From the NCBI GenBank assembly GCA_019677205.1, contig JAAMXY010000621.1, positions 1 to 64,000 on the forward strand: 64,000 nt of DNA. The letters are read 5' to 3'. Positions 19,659 through 31,000 of the stretch are shown in pieces. Below the pieces are notes generated by a model, which did not search any database, was not told the DNA's origin, and saw only the letters and a program-made list of their open reading frames with translations. The stretch comes from Pinguiococcus pyrenoidosus. Taxonomy: Eukaryota > Sar > Pinguiophyceae > Pinguiochrysidales > Pinguiochrysidaceae. A program made the translations under genes and the position numbers. Within the stretch, counting starts at the first letter, position 1, and each line of letters starts with the position of its first letter.

Positions 19659-20803
19659 ATGGACCGCAGGAGAATCTGCGTGGCCCTCCTTTGTGTGCTG
19701 CCACTGTGCTGCGATGCGTTGCGGAGAGGGAGGATCAGTGGGCTGCGTCAGCGTGTGCCTGCCAGGACCTCAAGTCGCTTGCAGAGCGTCGCCACGGAGA
19801 CGGGCCCTCCGATCACGGCGCTGATGCAGCAGTACCAGACGGAGGTGGAGCAGCTCAGGGAGCGCTGCAAGGACAAGTTGAGTGTCGAGGAGGACGATCT
19901 GTTCCTCCTCCGCTTCATCATTCAGAACGAGGGGAAGGTATCCTGTGTTTTTTTCTTCGACTTGGATTTTCCTTTTTTTTTTGGTGCTGTTTCTCTCTTC
20001 TTCGGTTCCTTTCTTTTCTCCTTGTGAGACTGAAGCCTTTTTTTTTTCTTTTGTGATGTGATCTGAACACAGAATACGCTGGAGGATGCGGCGACCAACT
20101 TGGAGGAGACGTTGCAGTGGAGGCGGGAGAAGGCGGAGATGCTCAACTCGCCGACGCCGCCGTTCAGTGACAAAGTGGCTCAATATCTCGGGCGGGATGC
20201 TGGCACCTTCCTGGCGGAGTCGACGAAGGATGGATGTCCCCTGGCCATCATCCGCGCGGGCAAGATCGACGCGAAGCAGCTCATGAAGGCCGTTTCGGTG
20301 GACGAGCTGGTGGACTGGTTCCTGTGGAACAAGGAGCAGGCCTATCGCATCTGCGACGGGGAGACGAGAGCGACGGGCATGCTGACGCAGCAGATCACGG
20401 CGAACGACTTGTCGGACGTGGGCGTCCGGCAAGACAAGGACTTCGGCAAGGCGCTGGGCACGTCGAGCAAGCTCTCGACCAAGTACTACCCGGCGCTGCA
20501 ATCCACAGTGGTGCTGCTCAACCTGCCTCTGGTTGCCAAGCTGCTGTTCGCATTCTTCCGGCCGCTGCTTCCGGAAGCGGTCCTCAAGAAGGTGGGTTAG
20601 GCTTGCGAGATTGATGTGTTCGCTGTCGATTGGGCTTCGTGCGTACGCTGCCTGCACTGATGAGCTTTGCGTGGCCTCCTCTCTAGATCAAGGTTTGCCC
20701 AGGGAATACGGCGTCCGGAGACATCGCGACATGCCCGTTTGCGATGGCAAGGCTGGCCGTGGAGCAGTTGCCTGGCTTCTTGGCGGGGAAGGCGGACAAG
20801 TGA
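19659..20803 (+). CDS. CRAL-TRIO (Sec14-like) protein with signal sequence
   Basis: Three exons: 19659-19937, 20073-20591, 20687-20803 (304 residues). After about 60 residues comes a CRAL-TRIO-N-like segment (LSVEEDDLFLLRFIIQNEGK then LEETLQWRREK) and a lipid-binding domain: CPLAIIRAGKIDAKQLMKAV, and KYYPALQSTVVLLNLPLVAK followed by LFAFFRPLLPEAVLKKIKV, which matches the Sec14 pattern YPE.l....iiNaP.....~~.~ikP.L...t..Ki.i. The family moves hydrophobic ligands such as phosphoinositides or tocopherol between membranes. The N-terminus MDRRRICVALLCVLPLCCDA looks like a signal peptide followed by Arg/Ser-rich residues, so secretory or plastid routing is possible; no Phe stands at +1. Confidence 0.8.
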
Positions 20804-20944
20804 AGCTCTTCCTCGGATCGGGAATCGAAAGGAAGTGTCCTTCTCTTTCCGACTATGGCGAGACCATCAGCACCCATCTGTACACTTCCAACCGTCCTTG
20901 CCATCGCTCATCGTTCAGCGCATCCTCCCCGAGGGATGGTGCGC

Positions 20945-21805
20945 CTAGAAGTACGGGAAGCCCTTTCCCGTGAGAGCTGCCTGCGTCACGATTCCGCTGA
21001 ACGCCAGCATCGCGAGGCGGCCGTTCTTAAGCTCCTTGGTTTCCATAACCTGCACGCATTTGCGTTTCCCGCCAAGGACGAAGGCAGCAAGCAGTCAGCA
21101 ATGATGCGGAGTCGACGCGGCTACGGGAGGATGGATGCCTTGTCTTCGCAACTCACCGCATACTTCTCCGGCGACAGCTTGCTGCCAAAGTTCAGGGGGT
21201 CGAAGCCATAGTCACCCGGCTTGCGGTCGTTCTTTCCCTGCATCGTGCCGGCAATCGCGGCAGCACTGAGAAGTTCCTACAAGAGGGGCCCCAAGAGGAG
21301 GAATTTGTTATGGAGAGAACTATTACGTTTCCTTCTACCTCGATCATGCCCTCTCTTCATTCTCCACACTGTTTCTGTTCCATTTTTCTTTCCCTTTGTC
21401 TTCCCCCCCCCCATTTTTTTTGGTCAAAGCTCCACGTACCAGGGGCAGGATGAAGATGGCCAGCTGGGTCATGATGCCCTTGGACACGAGGAAGTTGTGG
21501 GCTTCGAGGCTGGACACCTGGTGCTCCGGGCCGGGCAACCGCAGGCCCAGGTCGGTGACCACGTATCCGAGCGTGGCCAGCATGCAGACGCGGCCATGCT
21601 TAAGCTCCGACTCCCGCAGCCAGGTCATGGGCACGAAGTCGGAGAAGCCCAGCGGGTCGAACTCGGCCTCTCCGCCGGCGACGCCAGCGAGATTCGCGCC
21701 CTTCTTGAGGAAGGGCACGCTCTTGCTCATGCCCTCCCGCACCATGGTCAGGCGGAGGGCGACGGCCGGAGCCACACACAGCGCGAGGAAGGCGGTACGA
21801 AGCAT
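20945..21805 (-). CDS. Fucoxanthin-chlorophyll a/c-type light-harvesting protein
   Basis: Three exons: 21805-21440, 21276-21157, 21049-20945 (196 residues). After a signal peptide (MLRTAFLALCVAPAVALRLT) the mature start MSKSVPFLKKGANL and FDPLGFSDF are typical of FCP antenna proteins. Helix 1 has the chlorophyll-binding motif WLRESELKHGRVCMLATLGY; the loop DYGFDPLNFG precedes helix 3, which has METKELKNGRLAMLAFSG, the matching E..H/N-x-R motif. The protein binds chlorophyll a/c and carotenoids in thylakoids. Length is normal for the family. The sequence style (MSKSVPFL, VTDLGLRLPG) is shared by stramenopile, haptophyte and dinoflagellate antenna proteins. It is the strongest evidence of a red-lineage plastid. 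Confidence 0.95.
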
Positions 21806-22557
21806 GGTGTCGCTGCGAAGGGTCCGATGCTGCTGGGCACGTGCAACGTGCGCGAGAAAAGCAGAAGGATCGCGGAAGGCTCACGGTTCAATGACTGGGA
21901 CAGACGGACGCGCAGATGTGGAAGTTGGCCGGCTCGCTGCTGCTGAAATACAGCGGGATAGGGTGCCGGACACCTTGTACCGGCTGAGCGAGGGAGGGAA
22001 GGGATTGGGTCGAAGGGGCCAGAGGATCTTGACGTCAAGGAGAAGGATTGGAAGGGAGTCGTTGCTAGGTTATGTGTCCACTGTTCAGCTTACGGGAGCC
22101 ACGATTTCATGATTTTGAAATCATGTCCAGGTCTTCCTTCTTGCGTTCTTCTTACGTTCCTCCTTCCCCCATTCCCCCATTCCACCGTTCCACCTTCCTG
22201 TCCCTTCTCTGCACGTGCTTCTCTCCCGCCAGCCTTGGCCATCAGGATGCACCTCCTCCCTACAATGGAGCACCCACGCTCTTGCCAAATGCTGGAGCCA
22301 TTGCCCAGTCTATGCCGAGCCTGCAGCCATGGCATTGCGATGTGCTGTGCTGGGGTGCCGGCAAGCAGGGCACGCGATGCAGGAGGGCTTGGATGCACAC
22401 AAGAAGACAAGACGAAGATGGGGGTGCAACTTGACGACAGTGCCACGGGTGCGTCCGAGCCGAGCTTCGTATTTCGTTTTGCGTCGAATGCGACGGTCTT
22501 CATCGAGCACCACAAGCATCATCTTCTCTAAAGGAGCAGCACACTATGAGATAGCGC
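21806..22557. other. Between LHC start and M48 stop; small palindrome
   Basis: About 750 bases upstream of the antenna gene. A perfect 18-base hairpin palindrome (CATGATTT-TG-AAATCATG) lies at 22108-22125 inside a wider AT patch. Pyrimidine-rich sequence follows. Short open frames have no support. Confidence 0.5.
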
Positions 22558-24040
22558 TTAAGGGTCATGGAGAGGATCGCCGCGAAGCAGCAGGGCCTCA
22601 AAGTCCTTGCTGCTGGCGTACTCGAACACGTGATTCACTCTAGAGCGTGAATCATAGTTTGATACGGCAGTGTGAGCGGGCACGTGAGGACTCAGCAATC
22701 ATTCCAGCTGCAGCGAGCTTAAGGCAGAACGCAACGATACCTCGTAGCGACATGTGGATGCGTCTTGCCCGTCTGGATGACGATGTCCAGCAGCGCGAAC
22801 ACATCGCCGCTCTGGAGGCGGTTCCACGCGTCCCGCTGGCCTAGTATTGACGGCTGCAACCCTTCGTAGGACTTGAGGATCCTCCCGCGGCGTGCACGGG
22901 ACGGGCTTTCCGCTTGCTTCGGCGCTTGCCGTCGCCTGCTTCGTCCGAAAGACACGGGCACGGACAGCTTCTCCAACGCGCTGATGACGACGTGGCTATC
23001 CTGCGCCACCAGAAGGGCGCAGCGGTCGCTCGAAAGCTCTGCGCATCTCTGTCATGCGTTGCGGAGGCAAGGTCGTGCATAAGACTGGGACGCCGATACG
23101 GGCGCTTTGACTGGACTGAAGGCGAAGCGTACCTGCCACTGCAGCAGCATCCGCCGGTGGACCTCGGCCATTCCCGGACCGCCTAAGAGACCTACGAACA
23201 GACGTGCAGCCGCGTTGGGATCCCCTTAAGACGGCTTCCTCCACACAACTAGCGTGCTCCTGCCAAGAGGAACTTACCCAGGCAGCTCGTGACCAGTTGT
23301 GCGACACACATGAAGCGGGCGTGGTCGCATTTGATGTGGCCTGAACGTCGAAGCGTGGGCGCAAAAGGACTCTAGCGTCAGACTCGACGGTATCCCAACG
23401 CAGGAGCGCAGCGAAGAAGAGAGCACAAGGCAACCCATTACCAAGCTCATGAGCGAGGACGCTCTGCAGCTCCCGCTCATCTTGGAGAAGGTCCAGCAGG
23501 CCACTCGTGAGCACGATGAATGGCCGATTGCCCCAGGGGTGCGACTCCGCCGCCTTCCAGCTGGAGAACGCATACGCGTTCGGAACTGGATTCTGCACAA
23601 GTCCATTGTCAGTGGATGGGCAGCCCTCTATTTGAGCAGGACCTGCGCGACAGGCTCTCACCGGACGAACGTAAAGATCCGGGGTGGGGACGTCCAGAAC
23701 AGCCGCAGCTTCTTCCAGCAACTCCTGCTGCGGCCGCCACTTGCGCCCGATGGCTGAGGCATATCGATTCCGGCCTCTTCAGGTCACAAATCCAGCAGCG
23801 ATTACAAGCTGGTCCTGAGCTACACCCACCTCTAAGATCTCGGGCCTCGAGATCGTCTTTTACGGCAGCACTGAGGAAGGGGAGTAGAGTGTCGCCCAAC
23901 TTGGACACCGGGCCCAGCGTCTCTAGTCTATGGAGGTTGTCCAGGTCCCACGGGTGCATGAAGTCATGTGGACTCAGGCCTTTGAAGCGCAGTCTCTTGC
24001 CGCTGAGCACTGGCCTCCTCGCTTGGCCTTCCAGCAGCAT
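22558..24040 (-). CDS. M48-family zinc metallopeptidase
   Basis: Seven exons join in frame: 24040-23830, 23753-23662, 23592-23442, 23340-23278, 23191-23133, 23048-22741, 22639-22558 (321 residues). The zinc motif HELGH is split by an intron (VLAHELG / HIKCDHARFM); the third ligand is the Glu of CAELSSDRCALLVAQD, the E-x-x-x-D helix of M48. Before it are LEEAAAVLDVPTPDLYVRPN, PVPNAYAFS and RPFIVLTSGLLDLLQDE, all characteristic. Residues LRFKGLSPHDFMHPWD in exon 1 match plastid/cyanobacterial M48 proteins. Such enzymes degrade or process membrane proteins. The start is the first ATG of exon 1, but a hydrophobic leader frame beginning ATG at 24192 may belong upstream; I could not join it with consistent phase, so the 5' end is open. 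Confidence 0.85.
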
Positions 24041-24540
24041 TCGCAATGAGACGCCGAAGATCTGGAGAGGCTCCTCCGCTACGAATCACTGGACGTCGCC
24101 GCACCTGACTCGTACAGCAGGTACAGGAGCAGCAAGGAGGGAGGCCTTAGGAACCCAAAGCCTCTCCAGGAGGCCCCCGCAGAGGAGCGCATGGGAAAGC
24201 ACCGAAACGCGGCGAGATCCGAACCTCGTTACTAGTTTGGCGCCAAATTGAAGAAGCTCATCGGGCCGCCAATGGGAGGCGTTGGAAAAGGGTTTTGAAG
24301 ATTTTGGTTTGAGAAGCGTTACCGATCCCGTTGGGTGTGGTGTATAACAGTTTACCAACACATGGATCAACTTGTTATCCATCTGTCACACCGCATGCCG
24401 TCCGCGGATTCTCAGGATCGAAACAGATTGGCGTGGATTCGGTTGCTTCGCTGATGTACAGCGTCTCCATCGATTGTGCTGCAAACGCCGCAGGATCTGG
24501 CGCCACGAGAGGCATCGCCAATCGCTAGAACGTTCCCACC
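24041..24540. other. Upstream of M48 and SDR genes; unresolved 5' exon possible
   Basis: A divergent region of 500 bases. The minus strand has a frame from 24192 starting Met-Arg-Ser-Ser with a Leu-rich core and a GT donor-like site near 24103, a candidate leader exon for the M48 gene. No acceptor joins it in phase with a normal intron length. Confidence 0.35.
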
Positions 24541-26611
24541 ATGTTTCTGTTGTATCTGGCAACGTCTGTGACTGGCTTCGCTGCAATCCACGCGGTACGT
24601 ATATGTGTTACGCCCGTAGACAGCACGTTGTGTGCAGTCACCGAGCGTTTCGTCGCCGCTTTTGCTGCGTTTTGGCCCTTTCACGTTGCAAGGAAAACTT
24701 GTTCTGGCACGAGTAGAGCATTCCTGAGCATGAGTAACCAGACTATCCATGCTACCTGCTCCAGATAACCTTACAGTCTTGCCGGATCATTAGCTCCGAG
24801 GCGGTAGGATGGGAGAACTTTGCCAAGGCGGGGCTGCATGTGCTGTTCACATTGGCATCGCTGGGTCTTGTGCTAGGTATGGGCTCCATCCAGGCAGTGG
24901 GCTGTGTTTGGCACTCCCTCTTCTCATTTCCACGCGACAAATTGAAACAGGCCTCCGGGTTGATGGTCTTCACATCGCGCTGACGATTGCCAATGCTCTT
25001 TTGGTTGCTGTTGCATACGAGACCTACGTCCGAGGACCGGCGCCTCCGTTGGTCGACATGCAAGGAAAGGTGGGCAGTATACGCAAACAAAGATCCGAGG
25101 GATCTAGCATTCGACTCAATAATGTTTTTGTTTTTGGTATGGCTTTTGCTGTGGCAGGTGGTCTTCGTGACTGGTGCCAACACCGGCATTGGCAAAGAGA
25201 CGGCGAAGCAGCTCCTTGAGCGGGATGCCACCGTCGTCTTCGCTTGCAGGTCTGCAAATGAGCATTCTCTTCTGCCTCCCCTTGTAGAGCACAATCCACA
25301 ACGATGACACCTCCCTTCTCCCGTGCAAAAACCAAAGGAGCGAACCGCGGGCGAGGAAAGCCATTGAAGACTGCCTGCGCGCGACTGGAAGGCCAGCGAC
25401 GCGAGCGGTGTTCGTGCAGCTGGATCTCAGCAACTCCAAGTCGGTGAGTCTGCCGCAGAGTCTGCTGGCGGCCTTTTTCCCCAGGTTTTGATGGAGGACC
25501 ACGCAGGTCCGAGACTTTTGCGAGAAGTGCAAGGAGATGGGCTTGTCTCCGGATGTCGTGGTTGCCAATGCCGGCTTGATGCAGAAGGATGAGATCATGA
25601 CATCGGAGTCCATCAACCTGACGCTGGCCGCAAATCACTACGGCCACTTCTTGCTGACATGGCTGCTCTTGAAAGACTATGGGTAAGGCGGCGGGGTGGG
25701 AGGTTTTGGAGAGGTGCATGTATGGTGATGATGCGTCCTTGTTCGTTTTTATCTTGACTAGGGACTTCCGTCTGGTGGTTGTGAGCTCTGCCCTTCATCA
25801 GCTCGTCAAGAGCGCTTCAAACTTCAAGAGCGTCATGGAAGAGAAGGAGCCGTACTCACTGTTTGGCTACTACTCAGTTAGCAAGCTGGCCAACGTGCTC
25901 ATGACAAGGTTAGTAGAACGAAGCCTTGCAAGGCATCCCGAGGAAGACCCGAAGCGAAGCTAACAAGGCAAACCTTCCCCCGCCCCCCTCCCTCCCCAAC
26001 TGCAGAGCCGCGGCGCAGAGGATGGCGGGGAAGAACATAGCTGTAGCATTACATCCTGGCAACGTGATGACGGAAGGTAGTGTGGTTTTGTGGCGTGTTT
26101 TGCTTTTTTGGAGCTGTAGCCCCACGCTGCCTGTCGACGTGCCAACTAATCTTGTCGACGACATGCCCTATCGAAGTGACGCGAAACATGCCTGCGTGGA
26201 TGCAGTGGGGGCATTTTCTGATTCGGCCTTTGCTGATGACGATTCTGAAGCGCCCACCGATGGGTGCCTACACGTCCGTGTACGCGGCATGTGCTCCGCT
26301 GGATGACCAGGTGAGCATGCTTCTCGCTGCACAGAGGAGTATGAAATCAGAAGAAGAGACCTCACCGCACCGCTGCCGTGCTTCCAATTCTGTTCCAGGT
26401 GCAGGGGGCGTACCTGGTTCATTGCAAGCCGGCGCCGATGAACCCACTGGCAAGAGACGATGTGAGTATTGCATCTGTCGTGCACTGACATCCTTTCCAG
26501 TCTCGCGAACGCAGCTACTTCATCCACCTTTATCCCCCCTCGAAACAGGACTTGGCGGAGTGGCTTTGGACGGAGAGTGAGAAGCGGCTTGGATTGAACA
26601 AGGTCAAGTGA
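24541..26611 (+). CDS. Membrane-anchored short-chain dehydrogenase/reductase
   Basis: Eleven exons fit in frame: 24541-24594, 24777-24876, 24951-25069, 25158-25249, 25338-25443, 25507-25682, 25762-25908, 26006-26076, 26177-26310, 26399-26461, 26501-26611 (390 residues). The Rossmann core is complete: TGANTGIGKETAKQL (NADP(H) binding), LDLSNS, VVANAGLM, NHYGHFLL, VVVSS and the catalytic YSVSKLAN. The C-terminal part (ALHPGNVMTEVTR) resembles retinol-dehydrogenase/DHRS-type SDRs. Two hydrophobic segments precede it (GLHVLFTLASLGLVLG and ALTIANALLVAVAY), so the enzyme is probably anchored in a membrane, with the N-terminus possibly a leader. The substrate is unknown. Exon 1 (18 codons) is the least secure; the rest is strongly supported by phase. 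Confidence 0.87.
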
Positions 26612-26845
26612 TCGCTCGATGAACCAAACCACGCCGCGAATAAAACTAGTAAAGCAGAGGAAAGCAAAGAACCTTGTTTCTCCGTTCATGCCGCAGTGCC
26701 GCAGTGCAAAGGCTCCGCATCGAAGTGCTCACATCGCAAAGGGCGCAACGAAGCACATCCCCTTCGGCAACCAAAGCACTCCAACTTCGACACAGTATAC
26801 GCCTGCAGCCTGCCGCGCGCGCCGGTAGGGGTTGGGTTCCAAGCT

Positions 26846-27546
26846 TTACCGGTTGGCACGCTTGGTCTTGTGCTTCTGCAGCCGCTTTCCCGTACCGCGG
26901 ACCTTCTTGTTGCGGTTCTTCGTCTCCTTGATCTGCTTACGGCTCGAGTCCTTCCTCTCCAGCACACCCTGGCGCACTTGCCGATACTTGGGCTCGTACT
27001 GCTTCAGGTTTTCCAGCTTGTCGTAGATGAGGGCGAACCCCGTGGAGCGGCCGCCGCCGAACTGCGTCCGGAACCCGAAGCAGACCACCAGCTGCGGGTC
27101 GGACACCTTGTACATCTCCGCAATCTTCTGCGACAGCTCCTGCTTCGACACGTTGGCCTTCCCCAGGTGGTGCACGTCCACAACCTAGTGTAATTTGAGG
27201 CGAGGCGAGGCGAGGCGAGGCGACGTGAGACCTCTTATTTTTGCACTTCGGGTTGCCGCTTCCAAAGGAACTGCACAACTTCCAGCAAGAAGATCTGCAG
27301 CTCTCTTGCGTCCCTCCCTTGCAGTACACTGGAAGCACGCCCGCGAAGGTCTTCATGGCTTCGGGAAGAGAGTAAGGAAGCACAGCTCGGCAACTCCAGC
27401 CTCCCGCGGCTTGCCCATTCAGCTTTCCCCGTTTCCCAAGCCCCTCCCCTCCCAACTCGACAAGCCATGCTACGCACCATCTGCTGCCTGTTCAGCAGCG
27501 GGTTGCGGAGAAACTTCCGCGTGCGAATGGTCACCGGGCCACTCAT
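26846..27546 (-). CDS. RPS24: Small-subunit ribosomal protein eS24
   Basis: Two exons: 27546-27478 and 27184-26846 (135 residues). Exon 1 reads [19 protein letters not shown] then RQQM; exon 2 continues [53 protein letters not shown] and ends with a basic tail of Lys/Arg/Asn. These are the standard eS24 landmarks (FLsNpLLnRKQMvvDvlHPGka, FGFRT.FGGGkttGF.liYD). It is a cytosolic 40S ribosome component. Its length is normal. Its intron contains a pentanucleotide repeat just downstream of exon 2's 5' end in genome order. It is divergent to the ankyrin gene. Confidence 0.95.
27197..27223. repeat. (GAGGC)n pentanucleotide repeat in the RPS24 intron
   Basis: Five uninterrupted GAGGC units lie in the RPS24 intron, about a dozen bases from the 3' splice site of exon 2. 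Confidence 0.85.
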
Positions 27547-28048
27547 GCTGGGTGTCGGAGGCGGTGGCGGTAAAGGCGCGCCGAGAGAGAAGTATACCAG
27601 GGAGTTGCATAGGATGAAGTTCCAGTAGAGGAAGGAGAATTTCAAACATTTTAGAAGATGAAGGGTAATGATGAAAACAACATGGAGTGAAAGATGAAGT
27701 GATGAAGTGAAGAAGAGATAGGAGATTCGTCCCAGGTAGCGGTAGCTAGGTATGGCGCGTGGAATTTAGCAGCGAAATCGGGACCAATGAATGTGACTCG
27801 AGATGTTCTACGTCTCCCCTGATTTGCGGAGAAGGACCATATCGTTTCTGCGTAAGGTCAAAATCGAGAAAGACTCCCTCATTGGCTGAGTTTCACCTTT
27901 CAAGCTCTTGCGCGGTATTTTTGCTTTATTTCAGCCACATTGCGTGCTGAGATCTTTTTCATCCGGCGACTGCGCCAACAGAAGACACCTCCGCAGCGCC
28001 TTTGCTTTAGGCTTCGTCTCTCGGCGAAGATCAGACTTCGGTGGTACA
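27547..28048. promoter_or_regulatory. Divergent promoter region RPS24/ankyrin
   Basis: 500 bases between divergent start codons; a GA-rich stretch (27630-27720) is visible. No coding exon is seen. The long ankyrin frame is open upstream to about 27908, but its first ATG with a plausible protein start is at 28049. Confidence 0.45.
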
Positions 28049-31000
28049 ATGGCGACGACTTCAGCTGGTCAAAGGAGATCTTTGGCCCGTAGACTCGTGA
28101 AGCTCACGCGAGAGAACGACTTGGCGGGCGTCCGACAGCTGCTCAACTCCTGCGGGAATGACCCGGGGGTGCTGGATGGGAAGACTTCATCAGGAAATAC
28201 AGCGCTTCTCACTGCAGCTCAGAAAGGCTTTGGCGATATCGCGACGCTGCTGCTGAGTGAAGGCGCAGACGTCGACAAAGCAGATCGAAATGGAAAGACG
28301 CCATTGCTCTACGCATCGAATAACGATCATGTGAACATCGCGAGAATGCTCCTCAATCGAGGCGCTGATTTCAATGCAGCAGAGAAAGATGGATGGACCC
28401 CGCTTCATTACGCTTGTTGGAACGGCCATGAAAGCATCGCGACGATGCTGCTCGATCGGGGCGCTGACATCAATGCAGCGCAGACGGATGGATGGACCCC
28501 CCTTCACGTTGCATGTAGAGATGGCCACGAAAACATCGCGACGATGCTACTCGATCGAGGCCCCGACGTCAATGCAGCGGAGGAGGATGGACGGACCCCG
28601 CTTCACTATGCTTGTGCGAATAGCCATGAGAACATCGCGACGATGCTGCTCGATCGGGGCGCTGACGTCAATGCAGCGGAGGAGGATGGATGCACCCCGC
28701 TTCATTATGCTTGTAGATATGGCCACGAAAACATCGCGACGATGCTGCTCGATCGAGGCGCCGACGTCAATGCAGCGGAAGAGGATGGCTGGACCCCGCT
28801 TCATTACGCTTGTTGGAACGGCCATGAAAACATCGCAAAGATGCTGCTCGATCGGGGCGCTGACATCAATGCAGCGCAGACGGATGGACGGACCCCGCTT
28901 CACGTTGCATGTAGAGATGGCCACGAAAACATCGCGCTGATGCTACTCGATCGGCACGCTGACATCAATGCAGCTCAGAAGGATGGACGGACCCCGCTTC
29001 ACTATGCTTGTAGAGATGGCAAGAAAGGCATCGCGACGATGCTGCTCGATCGAGGCGCTGACATCAACTCAGTGCAGAATGATGGATGGACCCCGCTATA
29101 TTTTGCGTGTGCGAATAGCCATGGAAACATCGCGACGATGCTACTCGATCGAGGCGCTGACATTAATGCAGCGCAGAAGGATGGATGGACACCGCTTCAC
29201 TATGCTTGTAGAGATGGCCATGAGAACATCGCGACGATGCTGCTCGATCGAGGCGCTGACATCAATGCAGCGAAGCAGAATGAATGGACCCCGTTTCACT
29301 ATGCTTGTTGGAACGGCCATGAGAACATCGCAAAGATGCTGCTCGATCGAGGCGCCGACATTACTGCAACGAAGCAGGATGGATGGACCCCGCTTCACTA
29401 TGCTTGTTGGAACGGCCATGAAAACATCGCGAGAATGCTGCTCAATCGAGGCGCTGACATCAATACAGCTCAGAAAGATGGACGGACCCCGCTTCACTAT
29501 GCTTGTTGGAACGGCCATGAGAACATCGCGACGATGCTACTCGGTCGAGGCGCCAACGTCAATGCAGCGGAGGAGGATGGGTGCACCCCGCTTCACTATG
29601 CTTGTTGGAACGGCCGTGAAAACATCGCAACGATGCTGCTCGATCGAGGCGCTGACATCAATGCAGCGCAGACGGATGGATGCACCCCGCTTCACTTTGC
29701 ATGTAGAGATGGCCACGAAAACATCGCGACGATGCTACTCGATCGAGGCGCTGACATCAATGCAGCGGAGGAGGATGGATGGACCCCGCTTCACTATGCT
29801 TGTAGAGATGGCCACGAAAACATCGCGACGATCCTACTCGATCGAGGCGCTGACATCAACTCAGTGCAGAACGATGGATGGACCCCGCTATATTTTGCGT
29901 GTGCGAATAGCCATGGAAACATCGCGACAATGCTACTCGATCGAGGCGCCAACGTTAATGCGGCTCAGAAAGATGGACGGGCCCCGCTTCACTATGCTTG
30001 TTGGAACGGCCATGAGAACATCGCGACGATGCTACTCGGTCGAGGCGCCAACGTCAATGCAGCGGAGGAGGATGGATGCACCCCGCTTCACTATGCTTGT
30101 TGGAACGGCCATGAGAACATCGCGACGATGCTACTCGGTCGAGGCGCCAACATCAATGCAGCGGAGGAGGATGGATGCACCCCGCTTCATTATGCTTGTA
30201 GATATGGCAAGAAAGGCATCGCGACGATGCTGCTCGATCGAGGCGCGGATTCCAAAGCGATGGACAAAAAGGGATGCACACCGCTTGACAGCGCGCTAGC
30301 TAATGGCCATGACCGCTTGGCCGCTTTGTTTACACGTCATGATGCTGCGCCTCGAGACATGGACACCCGACCAGGATCTGTGCGAATGGCTGTATCTATC
30401 ACAGGATCTGCACCACTGGACGCACCTGACCCTGCCTCGGAGACGGGAAGAGCAATACTTGCAAAGAGCGGAGTGGGTGCGCCTGTGGACATGGCTGACA
30501 AAGAGGGAAGCAAGGGCAAGGGTCAACTTGCTTCAATGCCATCAGATGCTACGGAACTGATGGAGATCTTGAGGGGAGCGGATTACGAAAGCCTCGCAAG
30601 CAAACGCGACGAGCTTCTGCAGAGGCTCAGACGCTTCTTGGCAGATCATCATGTGGCATCGATCGGCGGGAACGAAGGCAATTCGAAAGGCGTTGCCACG
30701 CTCAAACCTGACGTGCTTGGAGAGAGCGAAGTTGGCATCGGCTTTGAAAAGTCTGCAAACCTGACTGATCGCCCAGATTCCGATGAGGGACCATACCAAG
30801 ACATGATCGAGCTGGAATTCAGCATTCGACGGTTCGTAGCAGATGCGGCCAATCGAGCAGCTGAATTAGAAGCTCGGTGTGCGCAGCTCCTCGACAGACT
30901 TGCTGGCGAAGTATCGTCGAAGGATGTGCCTGAAGACTCAATGAGTGAATCGTTTGGGGGCGACGCGTTTGAATCACTCGTGGAGAATCTGCCACGGAAT

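Noticed and set aside
28968-30299. 443-codon plus-strand ORF in another frame, and two 125-codon minus-strand ORFs, across the ankyrin repeats
   Set aside because: They follow from the 99-bp unit having no stop in those frames; the proteins are repetitive Met/Arg/Cys strings with no fold, and the ankyrin frame explains the DNA.
28270-30330. Regular repeats considered as a CRISPR-like array
   Set aside because: Units are contiguous, coding and have no spacers; the genome is eukaryotic.
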